A stretch of 64,000 nt of DNA from Pseudomonas fluorescens (GCF_902497855.1 NZ_CABVHU010000011.1:62001-126000), one strand, 5' to 3'. Positions 1 through 9,026 are shown, numbered from the stretch's first letter. Numbers and translations are program-made. Notes: generated by a model not told the origin, from the sequence alone.

Positions 1-1410
1 AGCTACAACGTTTCCCTGGGAACGGGGCAGTCGCTGGTGATGGGCAACACGGCCAATACACTCTCGACCGTCAGAAGCGGGATCGACAAGAATCAGCTGA
101 ATATCCAGGTCAACTCGCCGTCGTCGGTCAGTGACGTGACGTCGGTGATCAGCGGCGGCAAGATCGGTGGGTTGTTGCGCTATCGCAGTGACGTGTTGAT
201 CCCGGCACAGAACGAGTTGGGTCGAGTCGCGCTGGTGGCAGCAGATAGCATCAACTCGCAACTGGGGCAGGGCCTGGATGCCAATGGCCAGTTCGGCGCG
301 TCGCTGTTTTCCAGCATCAACAGTGCAGCCGCGATCAGTCAGCGCAGCCTGGCTTCGTCAGGCAACGACCCCAAGTCCGGCAACCTTGATGTGACCATCG
401 TCACCAGCGGCAACCTGACGATCTACGACTATCAGGTTACCTTTACGAGCGATAAAGCCTACAACGTGGTGCGCTCCGATGGAACAGCAATGGGCAGCTT
501 CAGTCTTGACGATGACCCGGCCAAGGAAATCGACGGATTTTTGCTAAACCTGCACGTACCCATCGACGCAAATGAACCCGTTAAAGGCGTGGCCAAGGGC
601 GATAGCTTCAGGATCATCCCGACACGCAACGCCGCCAGCGTCATTACCACGACCATGACTGATGCCAACAGGCTGGCCTTTGCTGGCGCGATCACGGCCA
701 CCACTGGCACCGGCAACAAGGGCACGGGCGCCATCGCCCAGCCGACGCTGAGCAGCACCCTGGATATCTACGATACCGGTCTGGCAGAAAGCCAGTCGTT
801 CATCAAGGACGCTTTGCCCGTCAGGCTGGTGTTTGGAGCGGTCACTAATGGCACCCAGACTTACACCGTGTATGACGCCAGTGGCAAAGATATCGGCAGC
901 AGCGGCAGTTTCGTGCCCGGCCAATCAAAAGAACTGGCCATTAACGTGAAAATGCTCGATGAGAAGGGCGACCCGATTCTCGACGCGAACGGCGACCCCA
1001 AGCATTTCGAATTCAAAACCACCGTGTCCGGCTCTCCTGCCAATGGCGACAGCTTCACCGTGGCGTTCAACGTCGATGGCAAGTCGGATAATCGCAACGC
1101 TCAATCGCTGCTGGAGCTGCAGACCAAGGCCACGGTCGGTGTCAGTGACGGCAACGCCGGCATGAGCATGGGCACCGCTTACAGCAAACTGGTGGGACAG
1201 GTCGGCGCCAAGGCCAGCCAGGCCCTGGGCGACAGCACGGCGAGCGGTGCGATTCTGGCCCGGGCCAAGTCCGAAGTCGCCTCGGTGTCCCAGGTCAACC
1301 TCGACGATGAGGCCGCCGACCTGGTCAAGTTCCAGCAGTACTACACCGCGTCGTCGCAGATTATCAAGGCCGCGCAAGAAATCTTCAGCACGCTGATCAA
1401 CAGTCTTTAA
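1..1410 (+). CDS. flgK: Flagellar hook-associated protein 1 FlgK, 3' part (5' end outside window)
   Basis: The reading frame is open from the first base, so the gene starts upstream of the window; 469 C-terminal residues are visible. FlgK is the first hook-filament junction protein, exported by the flagellar type III system and assembled on the hook. The C-terminal end (residues QVNLDDEAADLVKFQQYYTA and on to FSTLINSL) is the typical D0/D1 coiled-coil tail of FlgK. flgL follows after 14 nt, the usual flgKL arrangement. The visible middle section is the variable D2/D3 region and is weakly conserved. Identification is secure from the tail and from the neighbour. Confidence 0.95.
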   Translation, partial: SYNVSLGTGQSLVMGNTANTLSTVRSGIDKNQLNIQVNSPSSVSDVTSVISGGKIGGLLRYRSDVLIPAQNELGRVALVAADSINSQLGQGLDANGQFGASLFSSINSAAAISQRSLASSGNDPKSGNLDVTIVTSGNLTIYDYQVTFTSDKAYNVVRSDGTAMGSFSLDDDPAKEIDGFLLNLHVPIDANEPVKGVAKGDSFRIIPTRNAASVITTTMTDANRLAFAGAITATTGTGNKGTGAIAQPTLSSTLDIYDTGLAESQSFIKDALPVRLVFGAVTNGTQTYTVYDASGKDIGSSGSFVPGQSKELAINVKMLDEKGDPILDANGDPKHFEFKTTVSGSPANGDSFTVAFNVDGKSDNRNAQSLLELQTKATVGVSDGNAGMSMGTAYSKLVGQVGAKASQALGDSTASGAILARAKSEVASVSQVNLDDEAADLVKFQQYYTASSQIIKAAQEIFSTLINSL

Positions 1411-1424
1411 GGGAGTATTCGACG

Positions 1425-3026
1425 ATGCGAATTTCTACAGCCCAGTACTTTGAGACGAGTGCGGCCAAGTACCAGAATAACTTCTCCTCGATCGTCAAGA
1501 CTCAGGAGCAGATCACCTCGGGTGTGCGCATTCAAAGTGCCGGGGATGATCCTGTGGGCGCGTCGCAGTTGCTGATGTTGCAACAGCAGAAGGCGATGCT
1601 GGGGCAGTACAGCAGCAACATGGGCAGTATCAAGAGTTCGCTGGCCACCCAGGAAAGTGTGCTGGATAGCGTCAACACCGCGCTGCAGCGTGCGCGCGAG
1701 TTGGCGCTCCAGGCGGGTAATGGTGGCTACAGCGATGCCGATCGAAAAACCATTGCCAACGAGATAGGCGAGATTGAAGCGCAAGTATTGGGCTTGCTCA
1801 ACAGCAAGGACGCGTCGGGCAACTACATGTTCGCCGGCTCGAAAACCTCGACACCGCCTTATGTGCGCAACAACGACGGCACCTACGCCTATCAGGGTGA
1901 TGACACCCGGTTGAACCTTCAGGTGTCGGACACTTTGTCCATTGCCACCAGCGATACGGGTAAAAACATCCTCGAGTCGGCGACCAACTCGGGGCGCACC
2001 CAGGCGATTGCTGATCCGTCGAAGCCTAATGACGGTACCGTTTCAGTGTCCGCTGGGTTGATGAAATCGAATGCGGCCTACACCAACGAGTTTGCGGCTG
2101 GAGAACCCTACAAACTGACGTTTGTAGATAGCACTCATTACACTATCTTGGACAAGGATGATAACGATGTGACGTCCAAGGTGACGGATAATGGCGTATT
2201 CGATTCGAAAAAAGAAGGTGGCTCGACCATCAGCCTGTTGGGAGTAGAGTTCGACATCACCTTGCGACTCAAGGCGCCTGTCGATCCTGCGACCGCCCTG
2301 CCAATGACGCCTGACCAAGAGGTCAAGGGTTACACTTTCTCGTTGGGTACCAAACCTGACAGCTTCAACGCATCACGGACACCGAGCAACGATTCGACGG
2401 CTCAGATCACCAAGTCCGGCGTTCTGGACCAAGCACAAGCACGCGACGACTACGTCAAAGGATTTCCCAACAGTGGTGTGGTCATCAAGTTCACCGATGC
2501 CACCAACTACAAAGTCTATGCCCAGCCTATGGGGGCAGACAGCAAGCCGATTGGCGAGGGTGGCCTGACTGCCGGCTCGCTCACGTTCGCGGGCGTGAAG
2601 TTTGATTTTACCGGCGACCCGCAAGCGCAGGATCAGTTTGTGGTGGGGGCCAGCAACCACCAGACGCAAAGTGCACTGGATACCTTGAGTCAGTTACGCC
2701 AGGCGCTGGAAACACCGTCCGATGGCAACGTTCAGGCACAGATCAAGCTGAAGGACACGATAGCGGCGTCAATCAGCAACCTGTCCAATGCCAGTGAGCA
2801 GGTCGATAACGTTCGAGGCTCGATCGGTGCGCGCTTGAACGCCATTGATATCCAGAGCGCCGAGAATGTCAGCCAGGGCTTGAGCAACACCAGCACCCAG
2901 GCGGCGATCGGTGATACGGATGTCGCCACGGCGTCCATCGAACTGGCCTTCCAGCAATCGCTGCTGCAGGCATCGCAGCTGGCGTTCGTGAAAATCGCCC
3001 AGTTGAGTCTGTTCAACAAGCTTTGA
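1425..3026 (+). CDS. flgL: Flagellar hook-associated protein 3 FlgL
   Basis: Encodes 533 aa, the second hook-filament junction protein. The N-terminus (MRISTAQYFETSAAKYQNNF, then QITSGVRIQSAGDDPVGASQ) is the flagellin-like D0/D1 helix of FlgL, and the C-terminus (IELAFQQSLLQASQLAFVKI) is the matching D0 helix. It is much longer than the enterobacterial protein (about 317 aa) because of a large central surface domain at about residues 170-430, as is common in Pseudomonas. The start ATG is preceded by GGGAG at 1411-1415. It is probably co-transcribed with flgK. A REP element follows, then a change of operon. Confidence 0.95.
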   Translation: MRISTAQYFETSAAKYQNNFSSIVKTQEQITSGVRIQSAGDDPVGASQLLMLQQQKAMLGQYSSNMGSIKSSLATQESVLDSVNTALQRARELALQAGNGGYSDADRKTIANEIGEIEAQVLGLLNSKDASGNYMFAGSKTSTPPYVRNNDGTYAYQGDDTRLNLQVSDTLSIATSDTGKNILESATNSGRTQAIADPSKPNDGTVSVSAGLMKSNAAYTNEFAAGEPYKLTFVDSTHYTILDKDDNDVTSKVTDNGVFDSKKEGGSTISLLGVEFDITLRLKAPVDPATALPMTPDQEVKGYTFSLGTKPDSFNASRTPSNDSTAQITKSGVLDQAQARDDYVKGFPNSGVVIKFTDATNYKVYAQPMGADSKPIGEGGLTAGSLTFAGVKFDFTGDPQAQDQFVVGASNHQTQSALDTLSQLRQALETPSDGNVQAQIKLKDTIAASISNLSNASEQVDNVRGSIGARLNAIDIQSAENVSQGLSNTSTQAAIGDTDVATASIELAFQQSLLQASQLAFVKIAQLSLFNKL

Positions 3027-3084
3027 TCCATGCCCGGTAGCCGGCACGCTCTCGCGGGGGGGGGGGCGCGCTTCCCGCTTCTTT

Positions 3085-3200
3085 CTGTAGGAGCAAGCTT
3101 GCTCGCGATGGTCTCAAAGGCGACGCGTTTATCCAGGATAAACGCGTTATCGTTAACGACCATCGTCGGAACGCCGCCCGGAGCAAGCTCGCTCCTACAA
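3085..3200. repeat. REP/BIME element downstream of flgL
   Basis: Two inverted REP sequences (GTAGGAGCAAGCTTGCTCGC at the left, GAGCAAGCTCGCTCCTACAA at the right) face each other around a spacer that itself holds an inverted repeat (AACGCGTTTATCC / GGATAAACGCGTT). The pair is able to fold into a long cruciform or RNA hairpin and may act as a terminator or mRNA-end stabiliser for flgKL. It is the same family as the repeats between parC and parP at 48.6 kb. Confidence 0.85.
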
Positions 3201-3505
3201 CGGCAATCTCGCTGGCCCTTTTTTCCATTCGTCGCTGGTTTCTGCCCTCCGCTCGGCAGCTGATCGCCTGTTTCCGCCTGGATGTTTGGCACAAGGCACG
3301 CATAATGCGTGACCTGCGAGTCATAATGAGCATCTTCACTGTATTGTGTCAGAAAGGATGGGCAGGGGGCTGACCCTTGTCGGACGTGTTTTCAGGGTTC
3401 CTGAAGCGTCTGCACCGTATTTTTTCCCTCGGTGAAATCCAGTATTTTCAGTACCTCTCGGTCTGCGAGCGGTGATCTCCAGCTATTTAGTATTGGGAAG
3501 CCACA

Positions 3506-4432
3506 ATGATTGGCATAAAAAGCATTGCCAGCTACGTGCCAGCGAGTGGGCTGGATAATTATGCTCAGGGCGCGAAATTCGAGAAGGATGAAGAGTTCAT
3601 CCTGGGGAAAATCGGGTCGGCGTTCCTGCCGCGCAAGGACGCTGCGCAGGAAACCTCCGACCTGTGTGTCGAGGCAGCCAATGCCTTGTTCGCGAATAAT
3701 CCGCAACTCGATCGTCAATCCATCGACGTGCTGATCGTCGTCACCCAGAACGGCGACGAAGAAGGCCTGCCCCACACCTCCGCCATCGTCCAGGACAAGC
3801 TGGGCCTGTCGACCAACGTCGCGGCCTTCGACATCTCCCTGGGCTGCTCCGGCTACGTCTACGGCATCTACGCCATCAAGGGCTTCATGGAAGCCGCCGG
3901 CCTGAAGAACGGCCTGCTGATCACCGCCGACCCGTATTCGAAGATCGTCGACCCGGAAGACCGCAACACCACCATGCTGTTCGGCGACGCCGCCACCGCC
4001 ACCTGGATGAGTGAAGACGCGGTCTGGCAGCTGGGCAAGGCCAAGTTCGGCACCGACGGCTCCGGCGCGCCTCACTTGAAGGTGACGGACGGGGTGTTCT
4101 ATATGAACGGGCGGCAGGTGTTCAACTTTGCCTTGCTCAAGGTGCCGGCGCATTTGCACGAGTTGCTCAACGAGTCGGGCCTGACCTCCCAGGACGTTGA
4201 TGCGTTCTGCATTCACCAGGGCAGTGCGGCGATTGTCGATGCCGTGGCGCGGCGTTTTGAAAGTGAGCCGGAGAAGTTCATCAAGGACATGGTCGAGACC
4301 GGCAACACCGTGTCTTCGAGTATTCCGCTGCTGCTGGAAAAACACATGTTCGATTCCAGCTGGAAGCGGGTGGCGATCAGTGGTTTTGGTGTGGGCCTCT
4401 CCTGGGGTTCGGCGATTATCCACCGCCCTTGA
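3506..4432 (+). CDS. Ketoacyl-ACP synthase III (FabH-like), flagellar glycosylation-island orf3 type
   Basis: Encodes 308 aa of the thiolase fold. All three catalytic residues of KASIII are visible: Cys114 in SLGCSGYVYG, His237 in FCIHQGS and Asn267 in ETGNTVSSSIP, plus the C-terminal GFGVGLSWGSAII. It should therefore be able to condense or transfer an acyl group. It lies between flgL and fliC, where P. syringae carries a flagellin glycosylation island whose third gene (orf3) is a FabH-like protein. Here no glycosyltransferase accompanies it. A role in acylating a flagellin sugar is an inference from position; housekeeping fatty acid synthesis is less likely. A terminator follows directly, so it is probably monocistronic. 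Confidence 0.85.
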   Translation: MIGIKSIASYVPASGLDNYAQGAKFEKDEEFILGKIGSAFLPRKDAAQETSDLCVEAANALFANNPQLDRQSIDVLIVVTQNGDEEGLPHTSAIVQDKLGLSTNVAAFDISLGCSGYVYGIYAIKGFMEAAGLKNGLLITADPYSKIVDPEDRNTTMLFGDAATATWMSEDAVWQLGKAKFGTDGSGAPHLKVTDGVFYMNGRQVFNFALLKVPAHLHELLNESGLTSQDVDAFCIHQGSAAIVDAVARRFESEPEKFIKDMVETGNTVSSSIPLLLEKHMFDSSWKRVAISGFGVGLSWGSAIIHRP

Positions 4433-4454
4433 TCCGCGAATAACGGCTACAACG

Positions 4455-4488
4455 AAACGCCCATGACCGAAAGGTCATGGGCGTTTTT
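4455..4488 (+). terminator. Rho-independent terminator after the KASIII gene
   Basis: A 13-bp perfect stem (AACGCCCATGACC, loop GAAA, GGTCATGGGCGTT) is followed by a T run. It isolates the ketoacyl synthase transcript from fliC. Confidence 0.9.
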
Positions 4489-4565
4489 GCGTTTGGGGCA
4501 GGGTGATGTAAGGCATTGAATCTAAAGAAGTGGCACGGTGCTAGTAAATATTTCGAAAAAAGCCC

Positions 4566-4592
4566 TCAAGCAAATTGCGTTCACGACGATAA
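4566..4592 (+). promoter_or_regulatory. FliA (sigma-28) promoter of fliC
   Basis: TCAAG at 4566-4570 and GACGATAA at 4585-4592 are separated by 14 nt. This matches the FliA consensus (TAAAG...N14...GCCGATAA, with TCAAG as the usual Pseudomonas -35) at all but two positions. It lies 80 nt before the fliC start, as expected for a late flagellar gene. Confidence 0.85.
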
Positions 4593-4672
4593 CCCTTACG
4601 AAGGTTCTCTAGGCCACACCCGGCGGTTGCCAGGGCCGGAAGCCGCAGCATCCAACCAATGAGGATTTCGTA

Positions 4673-6706
4673 ATGTCCATGTCAGTAAATACCAACCTCA
4701 CCTCCCTGACCGTCCAAAAGAACCTGAACAATGCCGGCGATAAGCTGAGCAACTCGATGACCCGTCTGTCTTCCGGCCTGAAAATCAACAGCGCCAAAGA
4801 CGATGCGGCTGGCATGCAGATCGCCAACCGTCTGACCTCCCAGGTTAAAGGCATGAGCGTGGCGATCGCCAACGCCAACAACGGCACCTCGATTGCACAG
4901 ACCGCTGAAGGCGCGATGCAAGAGTCGACCAACATTCTGCAACGTCTGCGTGAACTGGCCCTGCAGTCCGCGAACAGTGACAAAAGCGACGCTGACCGTT
5001 CCGCCCTGCAGCAAGAATTTACAGCGAAAACCGGTGAATTGACCCGTATCGCCCAAACAACTACTTTCGGTGGCCGTAACCTGCTGGACGGCTCGTTCCA
5101 AAATCAGGCGTTCCAGATCGGCTCTGATGCCAACCAGACGATCTCGTTTGGCATGAGCGATATCAGCGCTACGGGTTTGAAGGGTTCTTTCAGTGAAGCC
5201 TCTGTGGGTGGGGCGGCGATGAAAAACCTGGAAGCCACTTCCGTGGGGGCTGTGCTGACAAATGCAAGTAGTGTCACGACCACCTCGACCTTCGCTACTA
5301 CAACGGGTACAGCTGTTGGTACTCTAACGACTGGTGGCGGGGCCTCGGTGATGACTGCAGCAGATGCCATTACTATTAATGGTCAACCCGTTGCTGTCAC
5401 AGCTGCGATGAAGGGTACTGCGCTTGCTGCTGCTATCACTGCTGCCGATTCTACGGTTACGGCAAGCTTTAATGATGCGACCGGTGAAATGACGCTTACG
5501 TCAGCGTCAGATATCGTCATCGCTGGTGCTGACGTCGCTAAAGCAGGTCTGAGCGCGACTACAATTACAGCTTCAGCTACAGCTACAGGCGCAGCTGTTT
5601 CTACTCTAACGACCGGTGGTACTGCCTCTACCCTAACTGCAGCAGACGAAATTACCATCAACGGTAACAAAGTTGCTGTGACAGCGGGTATGAAAGGTGC
5701 TGCTCTTGCCGCGGCGATCACTGCTGCGGACACGTCCGTGACAGCTGCATTTAACAACACCACTGGCGTCATGACGCTTACTTCGTCGGCAGCGATCGCC
5801 GTTGGCGGTGCTGACGCAGCTAAAGCAGGTCTTATCGATACAGGGCTTCAAGCTACGACTGCTGCTTCAGGCACCCCCAAAAATGGCACCTCCTTTATGG
5901 GAGGGGACGGGTCCATTTCCATTAATGGTAAGGCTGTTGCCTGGACTGCGGACGAGACTGTCGATCAGGTGTTGGGGAAAATGAGCGCTGTAGACGGGAT
6001 TAAGTCTGCGACCATCAGTGCTGAAGGACGTGTTGAGCTTAAGTCTACAGACGGTAACGACGTTAAGTTGGCCAATGCTGCTGGCGGCTCGCTGGCTAAG
6101 CTGGGTCTGTCGGCAGGTACTTCTCAGGCCAAGCTGACTGCTGATACATCGATCGAATTGAACGGCGTTGAAGTCAAGTTCAAGAAGGGTGACACCGCCG
6201 ATTCCATCGTATCGTCGATCAACAGCGCCAGCACCGGTGTAACAGCCAGCAAAAACGGTGACGGCACTTTGAAATTGTTCTCTAACAAGGACATCACCAT
6301 CAAGGACGGCAGCGCGGGTACAGGTTTAGAGGCTTTGGGTCTGACGCCGGCAACTGGCAGTACTGGCACAACTGCAGCAACCACTGTAGAAACCACCGTT
6401 TCCGACCTGAGCGTTCTAACTGCCGCTGACTCCCAGCGTACCGTCCAGGCTCTGGCCGACGCGATCCAACAGATCGACACCCAACGTTCCGCTCTGGGTG
6501 CCGTTCAAAACCGTTTGACCAGCACCGTGGCCAACCTGCAAAGCATCACCGAGAACTCCACTGCTGCACTGGGTCGGGTTCAGGATACTGACTTCGCTTC
6601 CGAAGCCGCTGAACTGACCAAGCAACAAACCCTGCAACAGGCATCCACTGCGATCCTGTCCCAGGCTAACCAGCTGCCATCCGCTGTGATGAAACTGCTT
6701 CAGTAA
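4673..6706 (+). CDS. fliC: Flagellin FliC, enlarged, with internal repeats
   Basis: Encodes 677 aa, the filament subunit. The conserved D0/D1 N-terminus (SVNTNLTSLTVQKNLNNAGD, then LSSGLKINSAKDDAAGMQIA) and C-terminus (ending LSQANQLPSAVMKLLQ) are intact. Residues about 170-570 form the surface D2/D3 region, far longer than in short pseudomonad flagellins (about 280-400 aa). It contains two tandem units of about 94 aa (residues about 211-304 and 305-398, sharing TAADxITING and MKGxALAAAITAAD) and then two flagellin-IN-like units (SISINGKAV..., SIELNGVEV...). The middle region looks visibly more AT-rich than the ends. The start is chosen because GAGGA lies 7 nt upstream. A FliA promoter precedes it and a terminator follows. 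Confidence 0.97.
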   Translation: MSMSVNTNLTSLTVQKNLNNAGDKLSNSMTRLSSGLKINSAKDDAAGMQIANRLTSQVKGMSVAIANANNGTSIAQTAEGAMQESTNILQRLRELALQSANSDKSDADRSALQQEFTAKTGELTRIAQTTTFGGRNLLDGSFQNQAFQIGSDANQTISFGMSDISATGLKGSFSEASVGGAAMKNLEATSVGAVLTNASSVTTTSTFATTTGTAVGTLTTGGGASVMTAADAITINGQPVAVTAAMKGTALAAAITAADSTVTASFNDATGEMTLTSASDIVIAGADVAKAGLSATTITASATATGAAVSTLTTGGTASTLTAADEITINGNKVAVTAGMKGAALAAAITAADTSVTAAFNNTTGVMTLTSSAAIAVGGADAAKAGLIDTGLQATTAASGTPKNGTSFMGGDGSISINGKAVAWTADETVDQVLGKMSAVDGIKSATISAEGRVELKSTDGNDVKLANAAGGSLAKLGLSAGTSQAKLTADTSIELNGVEVKFKKGDTADSIVSSINSASTGVTASKNGDGTLKLFSNKDITIKDGSAGTGLEALGLTPATGSTGTTAATTVETTVSDLSVLTAADSQRTVQALADAIQQIDTQRSALGAVQNRLTSTVANLQSITENSTAALGRVQDTDFASEAAELTKQQTLQQASTAILSQANQLPSAVMKLLQ

Positions 6707-6729
6707 TTTCAGCGCTTGGTTGAGAACAG

Positions 6730-6759
6730 AAGGGCGCGTTTACGTGCCCTTTTGTTTTT
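6730..6759 (+). terminator. Rho-independent terminator after fliC
   Basis: The stem AAGGGCGCG / CGTGCCCTT with loop TTTA is followed by TTTGTTTTT. It separates the highly expressed flagellin message from fliD. Confidence 0.85.
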
Positions 6760-6860
6760 CCGGCTTTCAGCGTTTGAAGGTGGCACGGATTGTGATGCTG
6801 TCTGCCGCATCGGCCTTGCTCGCCAATAAAGCAGCAGCCACCGGCTAAGGAGAATTACAG

Positions 6861-8219
6861 ATGGCCAGTTCAACCATTACGGGTGTCGGTTCAGGTTTCG
6901 ATACCGTCGGGATTGTGACTGCCTTGGTGAATGCTGAAAAAGCACCCAAGCAAAGCCAGATTACCAAACTGCAAACCAGTACCACGACTCAGTTGTCGGC
7001 GGTGGGTACGGTAAAAGTCGCGCTCGAAAGCTATCGTACGGCGATTGCAAAACTTAACAGCGAGTCCAGCTTTAACGGTTTGGCCGCTTCGACTTCTGAC
7101 GAAAAAATTTCTAAAGTCACAATTGATGACAAGGCTTCCAGCGGCAAGTACGCGCTGGACGTCACTCAATTGGCGACGTCTTCCAAAATCACCAGCAAGG
7201 TGTTTGAAGGTAGCTCGGCGGTTGTTAACTCGAGCGAAAAAGACGCGACCCTGACCATCTCGCAGTCCGATAACGACTACAACGTCGCGATCCCGGCGGG
7301 TGCGACCATGCAGCAGACCCGTGACGCGATCAACACGCAGCTGCAATCCAAAGGCATCAGTGCCAACGTCCTGACCGACGCCAATGGCTCACGCCTGGTG
7401 ATCAGCTCGCAGACCACGGGCAAGGGCACCGACATTACCATCAGCGGTGACTCTGAGTTGTCGACCGGGTATAGCGCCGGTAAACCGCCGGTTAATGCCG
7501 AATACACCATCGATGGCATCGCCATGGAATCGTCGAGCAACAAAGTCACGTCGGCCATCAGTGGCGTGAGCCTTGAGTTGATTGACACCAAGGCCTCGAC
7601 CATCACCGTGGCCTCCAACACCGGCACCCTGAAAACCTCGGTTCAGTCGTTTGTGACGGCGTACAACGCGCTGCTGACCTCGATCAACACCCAGACCAAA
7701 GTCACGGCGACGGGTGATGCGGCGACTACCACCTCGGGCGCGCTGACCGGCGATGCTTCCATGCGCCAGTTGGTCAACGGTATTCGCAACGAACTGCTGC
7801 AAAACACCAGTGGGTCGAGCATCGGCAACTTGTCGCAAATGGGCATCAGCACCGACCAGAAAACCGGGTTGCTGACCCTGGATGACAAAAAATGGGACGC
7901 CGCGGTGGCGACACCTAACGGTGCACTTGAGATTTCCAAGGTGTTTACCGGTGACGCCGGTCTGGTGGCGCGCATGACCAAAGCCACGGCTGCCTACGTT
8001 GGCACCTCGGGCCTGCTGGCATCGCGTGCCTCGGACTTGAACGCCAAGCTGACCGACCTGACCACTGAGCAGGGCGACCTGGATCGCCGTATGGAATCCT
8101 TGAAAAGCACCCTGAGCGCCAAATACACGGCGATGGACACCTTGATCGCGCAGATGAATGCCAGCAGCTCCAGCATCATGACCACGCTCAACTCTTTGAA
8201 TAACCCTAAAGACGACTGA
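6861..8219 (+). CDS. fliD: Flagellar filament cap protein FliD
   Basis: Encodes 452 aa. FliD (HAP2) forms the cap at the filament tip and helps flagellin to fold and insert. The N-terminus (STITGVGSGFDTVGIVTALV) is the FliD-N signature, and the C-terminal part (from about residue 225, ...VSLELIDTKASTITV, then VTAYNALLTSINTQT) matches FliD-C, ending in a coiled coil. AAGGAG lies 8 nt before the ATG. It comes directly after fliC. The flaG gene usually found between these two in pseudomonads is not present, since the gap is only 154 nt and contains no suitable reading frame. Confidence 0.95.
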   Translation: MASSTITGVGSGFDTVGIVTALVNAEKAPKQSQITKLQTSTTTQLSAVGTVKVALESYRTAIAKLNSESSFNGLAASTSDEKISKVTIDDKASSGKYALDVTQLATSSKITSKVFEGSSAVVNSSEKDATLTISQSDNDYNVAIPAGATMQQTRDAINTQLQSKGISANVLTDANGSRLVISSQTTGKGTDITISGDSELSTGYSAGKPPVNAEYTIDGIAMESSSNKVTSAISGVSLELIDTKASTITVASNTGTLKTSVQSFVTAYNALLTSINTQTKVTATGDAATTTSGALTGDASMRQLVNGIRNELLQNTSGSSIGNLSQMGISTDQKTGLLTLDDKKWDAAVATPNGALEISKVFTGDAGLVARMTKATAAYVGTSGLLASRASDLNAKLTDLTTEQGDLDRRMESLKSTLSAKYTAMDTLIAQMNASSSSIMTTLNSLNNPKDD

Positions 8220-8238
8220 TTTGGCTCAATCTCGTGGC

Positions 8239-8265
8239 TAAAGTTTTTCGCGCCACCGTCGACAT
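8239..8265 (+). promoter_or_regulatory. Possible FliA promoter before fliS
   Basis: TAAAGTTT, 11 nt, then GTCGACAT. The -35 is a perfect match to the FliA consensus, while the -10 matches GCCGATAA at only 5 of 8 positions. It could give extra fliST transcription late in assembly. Low confidence because of the poor -10. Confidence 0.35.
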
Positions 8266-8315
8266 AGAGAGCATGTCCCAGTCATTTTGCCTGTCATCTG
8301 TAATGAGGTAGAAAC

Positions 8316-8714
8316 ATGAACCCGATGCGCGCCCTTCGCCAGTATCAGAAGGTTAACTCCCACGCTCAGATCTCTGAAGCCAGCCCCCATCGCCTGATTC
8401 AAATGCTGATGGAAGGCGGTCTGGATCGCATGGCGCAGGCCAAAGGTGCGATCAGTCGTGGTGATCTCGCGCAGAAGGCACTGTTGATTACCAAGGCTAT
8501 CGACATCATCACCGGCTTGCGTCAGGGCCTGGATGAAGAAAAGACTGAAGACAAGGCCGCCTTGCAGCAGCTGGACAGCCTGTACGAATACATGACTGTG
8601 CGTTTGACCCTGGCCAACGCGCAAAACGACCCTGAAATCATCGACGAAGTGGCCCGCCTGCTGATCACGGTTAAAAGCGGCTGGGATGCAATTGCGGATC
8701 AACAAGTCGGCTAG
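8316..8714 (+). CDS. fliS: Flagellin export chaperone FliS
   Basis: Encodes 132 aa, close to the usual FliS length. FliS binds the C-terminus of flagellin in the cytoplasm and prevents early polymerisation. The N-terminal ALRQYQKVNSHAQISEASPH and the following LIQMLMEGGLDRMAQAKGAI match the family signature (YxxxxxxTASPxxLIxMLYEGAI in other species). GAGGT precedes the ATG. It lies between fliD and fliT, the usual order. Confidence 0.95.
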   Translation: MNPMRALRQYQKVNSHAQISEASPHRLIQMLMEGGLDRMAQAKGAISRGDLAQKALLITKAIDIITGLRQGLDEEKTEDKAALQQLDSLYEYMTVRLTLANAQNDPEIIDEVARLLITVKSGWDAIADQQVG

Positions 8715-8729
8715 TTTGAGGATGACGCC

Positions 8730-9026
8730 ATGAGTCAAGCACTGCAACGGATTGAACAAACCCGCGAAGCCCTGATCGATGCGCTGGCCGAGCGTAATTG
8801 GGATGCGATCGGCGAGCTGGATATGGCGTGTCGTGCATGCGTCGACGAGGTGCTCACCGAAGCGCCAATCGACGAAGCGGCGGTGCGGACCAACCTTGAA
8901 AGCCTGCTGGCGGTCTACAAGGATTTATTGACGGTGACGATGGGCGAACGCCAGTCGATAGTCGACGAAATGTCCCAGATGACCCAAGCGAAGAACGCGG
9001 CAAAGGTTTACCATCTGTTCGGTTGA
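8730..9026 (+). CDS. fliT: FliT-type flagellar chaperone
   Basis: Encodes 98 aa, small and highly helical with an acidic N-terminal half. It follows fliS by 15 nt with GAGGATG as ribosome-binding site. The position after fliS and the helical makeup indicate FliT (FleP in P. aeruginosa nomenclature), the export chaperone for the FliD cap. FliT sequences diverge widely, so the assignment rests more on order and size than on motifs. Confidence 0.75.
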   Translation: MSQALQRIEQTREALIDALAERNWDAIGELDMACRACVDEVLTEAPIDEAAVRTNLESLLAVYKDLLTVTMGERQSIVDEMSQMTQAKNAAKVYHLFG

